Source of the DNA: Actinomycetes bacterium
Lineage (GTDB): Bacteria > Actinomycetota > Actinomycetes > Actinomycetales > Cellulomonadaceae
Length of the DNA stretch: 15,734 bases
Reading direction: 5' to 3'
Assembly (NCBI GenBank): GCA_023462275.1
Contig: JAEWYD010000154.1
Location: forward strand, 1 to 15,734
The position numbers and the translations under genes were made by a program. The stretch's first letter is position 1; every line of letters begins with the position of its first letter. Of the stretch, positions 14,195 through 15,734 are shown piece after piece. The notes beneath the pieces are model-generated. The model did not search any database. It was not told the DNA's origin and saw nothing but the letters and a program-made list of their open reading frames with translations.

Positions 14195-15316
14195 GTGCGC
14201 AGCTACCTCGACGCCGGTGGTCGCGCGCCCGTGCACCCGGTCGCCCGCGAGGCGTTCCTCGCCGCCCTGGACGAGGGCTGGTCCGACCCCCGCCGCCTGC
14301 ACGCGGAGGGGCGCCGCGCCCGACTGCTGCTCGACGGCGCCCGCGAGGCGCTGGCCGCCGCCCTCGGAGCGCGTACGCCCGAGGTGCACCTGACCGCGTC
14401 GCACACCGCGGCACTCCACGCCGGGGTGGCCGCCATCGCCACCGCGCGACGCCGTGCGGGCCGGAGAGCCGTGGTGTCAGCGGTCGAGCGGGCCGCGGTT
14501 CTCGCGGGCGCAGCGCACGCCACCGACGTCGTCACCCGGGTCCCCGTGGACCGCCTGGGCCGCGTGGACATCGATACCTGGCGGGAAGCCCTCGGGCCCG
14601 ACGTCGCCCTCGCGGCCCTGCAGCACGCCAACGGCGAGGTGGGGACGGTGCAGCCCGTCGAGGCCGCCCACGAGGCCGCGCAGGCCGCGGGCGTGCCGCT
14701 TCTCGTGGACGCCGGCGCCAGCCTCGGGCACGTAGCGGTCGGGGCGTCCTGGGACGCGCTGGCCGCGGACCCGCTGGACTGGGGCGGCATGGCCGGCGTA
14801 GGCGTCCTCGCCGTCCGGTCGCGGGTCCGCACCACCCTCCCCGGCCCGGAGGACGAGGACCCGTGGGCACCTGGCGGCGTGAGCGTCCCGGCGGCGCTCG
14901 CCGCCGCCGCCTCGCTCCAGGCCGTCCTCGCGGGGCTGGACGCGGCGGCCGGGGCCTCGTGGCCCCTCGTGGAGCGCATCAGGGCGGCGGCGGCCTCGGT
15001 GCCCGACGTCGAGGTGGCCGGTGACCCCGACGCGCGCCTGCCGCACGTCGTGACCTTCTCCTGCCTCTACGTCGACGGTGAGGCGCTCGTGACGGAGCTC
15101 GACCGACGCGGCTTCGCGGTCGGGTCGGGCTCCGCCTGCACGTCCAGCACCCTGGAGCCCAGCCACGTGCTGGCCGCCATGGGTCTGCTCACGCACGGCA
15201 ACGTTCGCATCGCGCTCTCCCCGGCGATCACCGGCGAGGACGTCGAGCGGTTCTGCGCGGAGCTGCCCGACGCCGTCCGGCACGTCCGCGGTCTGGCGGG
15301 GGTGGCGGACCTGTGA
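14195..15316 (+). CDS. Cysteine-desulfurase-like fold-type I protein without the PLP lysine
   Basis: The 373-aa protein is homologous to NifS/IscS-type cysteine desulfurases. It starts YLDAGGRAPVHPVAREA (residues 4-20) like the family's YLDxAATTPV opening. It keeps HANGEVGTVQPV (144-155), D172 in LLVDAG, and the catalytic loop SGSACTSSTLEPSHVL (311-326) with C315. The PLP site is altered. In the segment matching HKxGGPKGVG the protein has LDWGGMAGVG (194-203), so D195 stands at the Schiff-base lysine. The stacking His is R99 (VERAAVL), and the usual Gln after VDA is Ala. There is no lysine anywhere in the protein. It may be a pseudoenzyme that carries persulfide, or may have lost activity. 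I chose GTG 14195 because the longer N-terminus is Arg-rich noise. The stop overlaps the next start (GTGA), which ties it to the TusA-like protein. Confidence 0.85.
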   Translation: MRSYLDAGGRAPVHPVAREAFLAALDEGWSDPRRLHAEGRRARLLLDGAREALAAALGARTPEVHLTASHTAALHAGVAAIATARRRAGRRAVVSAVERAAVLAGAAHATDVVTRVPVDRLGRVDIDTWREALGPDVALAALQHANGEVGTVQPVEAAHEAAQAAGVPLLVDAGASLGHVAVGASWDALAADPLDWGGMAGVGVLAVRSRVRTTLPGPEDEDPWAPGGVSVPAALAAAASLQAVLAGLDAAAGASWPLVERIRAAAASVPDVEVAGDPDARLPHVVTFSCLYVDGEALVTELDRRGFAVGSGSACTSSTLEPSHVLAAMGLLTHGNVRIALSPAITGEDVERFCAELPDAVRHVRGLAGVADL

Positions 15317-15588
15317 ACGAAGAGCGGCCGCGCGGCGCCACCGGGGGTCTCGGGGACGACGTCGTCGTGGACGCGCGGGCACTGCGCTGCCCGCTCCCGG
15401 TCGTGGAGCTGGCGCGCGCCGCGCGTGCCCTGCCGACCGGCGCCGTCGTGGCCGTCTGGTGGACCGACCCGGCCGCCGAGCACGACATCCCGGCGTGGGC
15501 CCGGATGCGCGGGCACGAGGTGGTCGGCACGGGCCCGCACCCCGAGGACGACGCCGCGCACGTCACCACCATCCGCATCGGCGGCTGA
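15313..15588 (+). CDS. TusA-family sulfur carrier
   Basis: TusA proteins accept persulfide sulfur from a cysteine desulfurase and pass it on, for example to tRNA thiolation or cofactor synthesis. The 91-aa protein has the family core from VVVDARALRCPLPVVEL (17-33), with C26 in the CPxP motif as the acceptor cysteine, through DIPAWARMRGHEVVG (58-72). It starts at GTG overlapping the desulfurase-like stop. To my knowledge related actinobacteria carry the two as one fused protein, so here they appear split. Partner and downstream acceptor are unknown. Confidence 0.85.
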   Translation: MNEERPRGATGGLGDDVVVDARALRCPLPVVELARAARALPTGAVVAVWWTDPAAEHDIPAWARMRGHEVVGTGPHPEDDAAHVTTIRIGG

Positions 15589-15592
15589 GACC

Positions 15593-15637
15593 CAGCCGGG
15601 AGGCTCGCCGTCGCCCTCGCGGGCGGCACCCCGGCTG
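15593..15637 (+). terminator. Hairpin after the TusA-like gene
   Basis: The outer arms CAGCCGGG (15593-15600) and CCCGGCTG (15630-15637) pair exactly, and an inner GCCC/GGGC stem (15613-15616 with 15621-15624) extends the fold. It starts 4 nt after the stop codon. There is no T-tract. Confidence 0.6.
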
Positions 15638-15658
15638 CCCCGCGCTGCGGGCGGCCGT

Positions 15659-15734
15659 CTAGCAGTGGGGGTTGTGGTGGCAGTCGGTGGCGACGAGGTG
15701 GGTGGGGGCTTCGCGGGTGGTGATGGGTGGGTGG
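15659..15734 (-). CDS. Possible 3' end of an unidentified minus-strand gene (partial)
   Basis: Read on the minus strand from the window edge, the frame gives 24 residues ending DCHHNPHC and a TAG stop at 15659-15661. Third codon positions are nearly all C, as in real genes here, and the tail is rich in His and Cys. The fragment is too short to name a family, and it may be chance in a G-rich stretch. Confidence 0.35.
   Translation of the reverse strand, partial: HPPITTREAPTHLVATDCHHNPHC
15700..15731 (+). other. G-quadruplex-capable G-tract cluster
   Basis: Five tracts of three or more G occur at 15700-15702, 15704-15708, 15715-15717, 15725-15727 and 15729-15731, with gaps of 1, 6, 7 and 1 nt. 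This meets the usual G3+N1-7 rule on the plus strand. It would lie in the non-template strand complement of the partial gene, so it may simply reflect C-ending codons. Confidence 0.4.

Noticed and set aside
1..15734. CRISPR arrays, tRNA or rRNA genes, insertion sequences
   Set aside because: No regularly spaced repeats, tRNA-like folds, rRNA sequence or transposase was seen. The gene content is coding nearly throughout.

Overview
The window is very GC-rich and carries genes in the arrangement of the actinobacterial cytochrome bcc-aa3 respiratory locus: ctaE-qcrC-qcrA-qcrB, a di-haem QcrC, a b6-type QcrB, the actinobacterial subunit IV ctaF, a lipoprotein ctaC and the nearby trpD. A secreted multidomain GH3 glycosidase suggests a plant-polymer-degrading Micrococcales such as Cellulomonas or a relative. 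The genus is an inference; no rRNA or marker gene is present.

Layout from left to right. (1) Positions 8-1521, minus strand: a stand-alone receiver-like protein overlaps trpD by 4 bp. (2) Positions 1604-1641: a perfect 14-bp hairpin that fits a terminator, placed just after the next gene. (3) Positions 1648-5568, minus strand: a 1306-aa secreted GH3 enzyme with beta-xylosidase/beta-glucosidase motifs and several Ig-like domains. (4) Positions 5569-5849: a divergent control region with a 14-bp palindrome (5689-5702) and a -10 box 6 nt before the ctaE start, so ctaE may be leaderless. (5) Positions 5850-10093, plus strand: ctaE, qcrC, qcrA and qcrB, the last three linked by 4-bp overlaps. (6) Positions 10195-10821, plus strand: a Mn-type superoxide dismutase with a strong Shine-Dalgarno sequence. 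(7) Positions 10834-10876: a 20-bp-stem hairpin shared by convergent sodA and ctaF. (8) Positions 10936-14047, minus strand: ctaC-ctaD-ctaF with overlapping stop and start codons. (9) Positions 14048-14194: a divergent control region with a near-perfect DosR/DevR-type box. (10) Positions 14195-15588, plus strand: a cysteine-desulfurase-like protein and a TusA-like sulfur carrier overlapping by 4 bp, followed by a hairpin. (11) Positions 15659-15734, minus strand: the possible 3' end of another gene in a G-quadruplex-capable stretch.

The genes fit together as follows. QcrCAB oxidises menaquinol and passes electrons through the two QcrC haems to CuA of CtaC and then to CtaD. CtaE and CtaF complete the oxidase. 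SodA would remove superoxide produced by respiration. The DosR-like box suggests that oxygen or redox state controls the oxidase operon, and possibly the divergent sulfur pair.

The most unusual point is that the cysteine-desulfurase-like protein contains no lysine at all. Aspartate 195 stands where the PLP-binding lysine should be, yet the catalytic cysteine loop is intact and the protein is paired with a TusA-like protein that keeps its CPxP cysteine. It is either a PLP-independent pseudoenzyme used in sulfur relay or an eroded family member.
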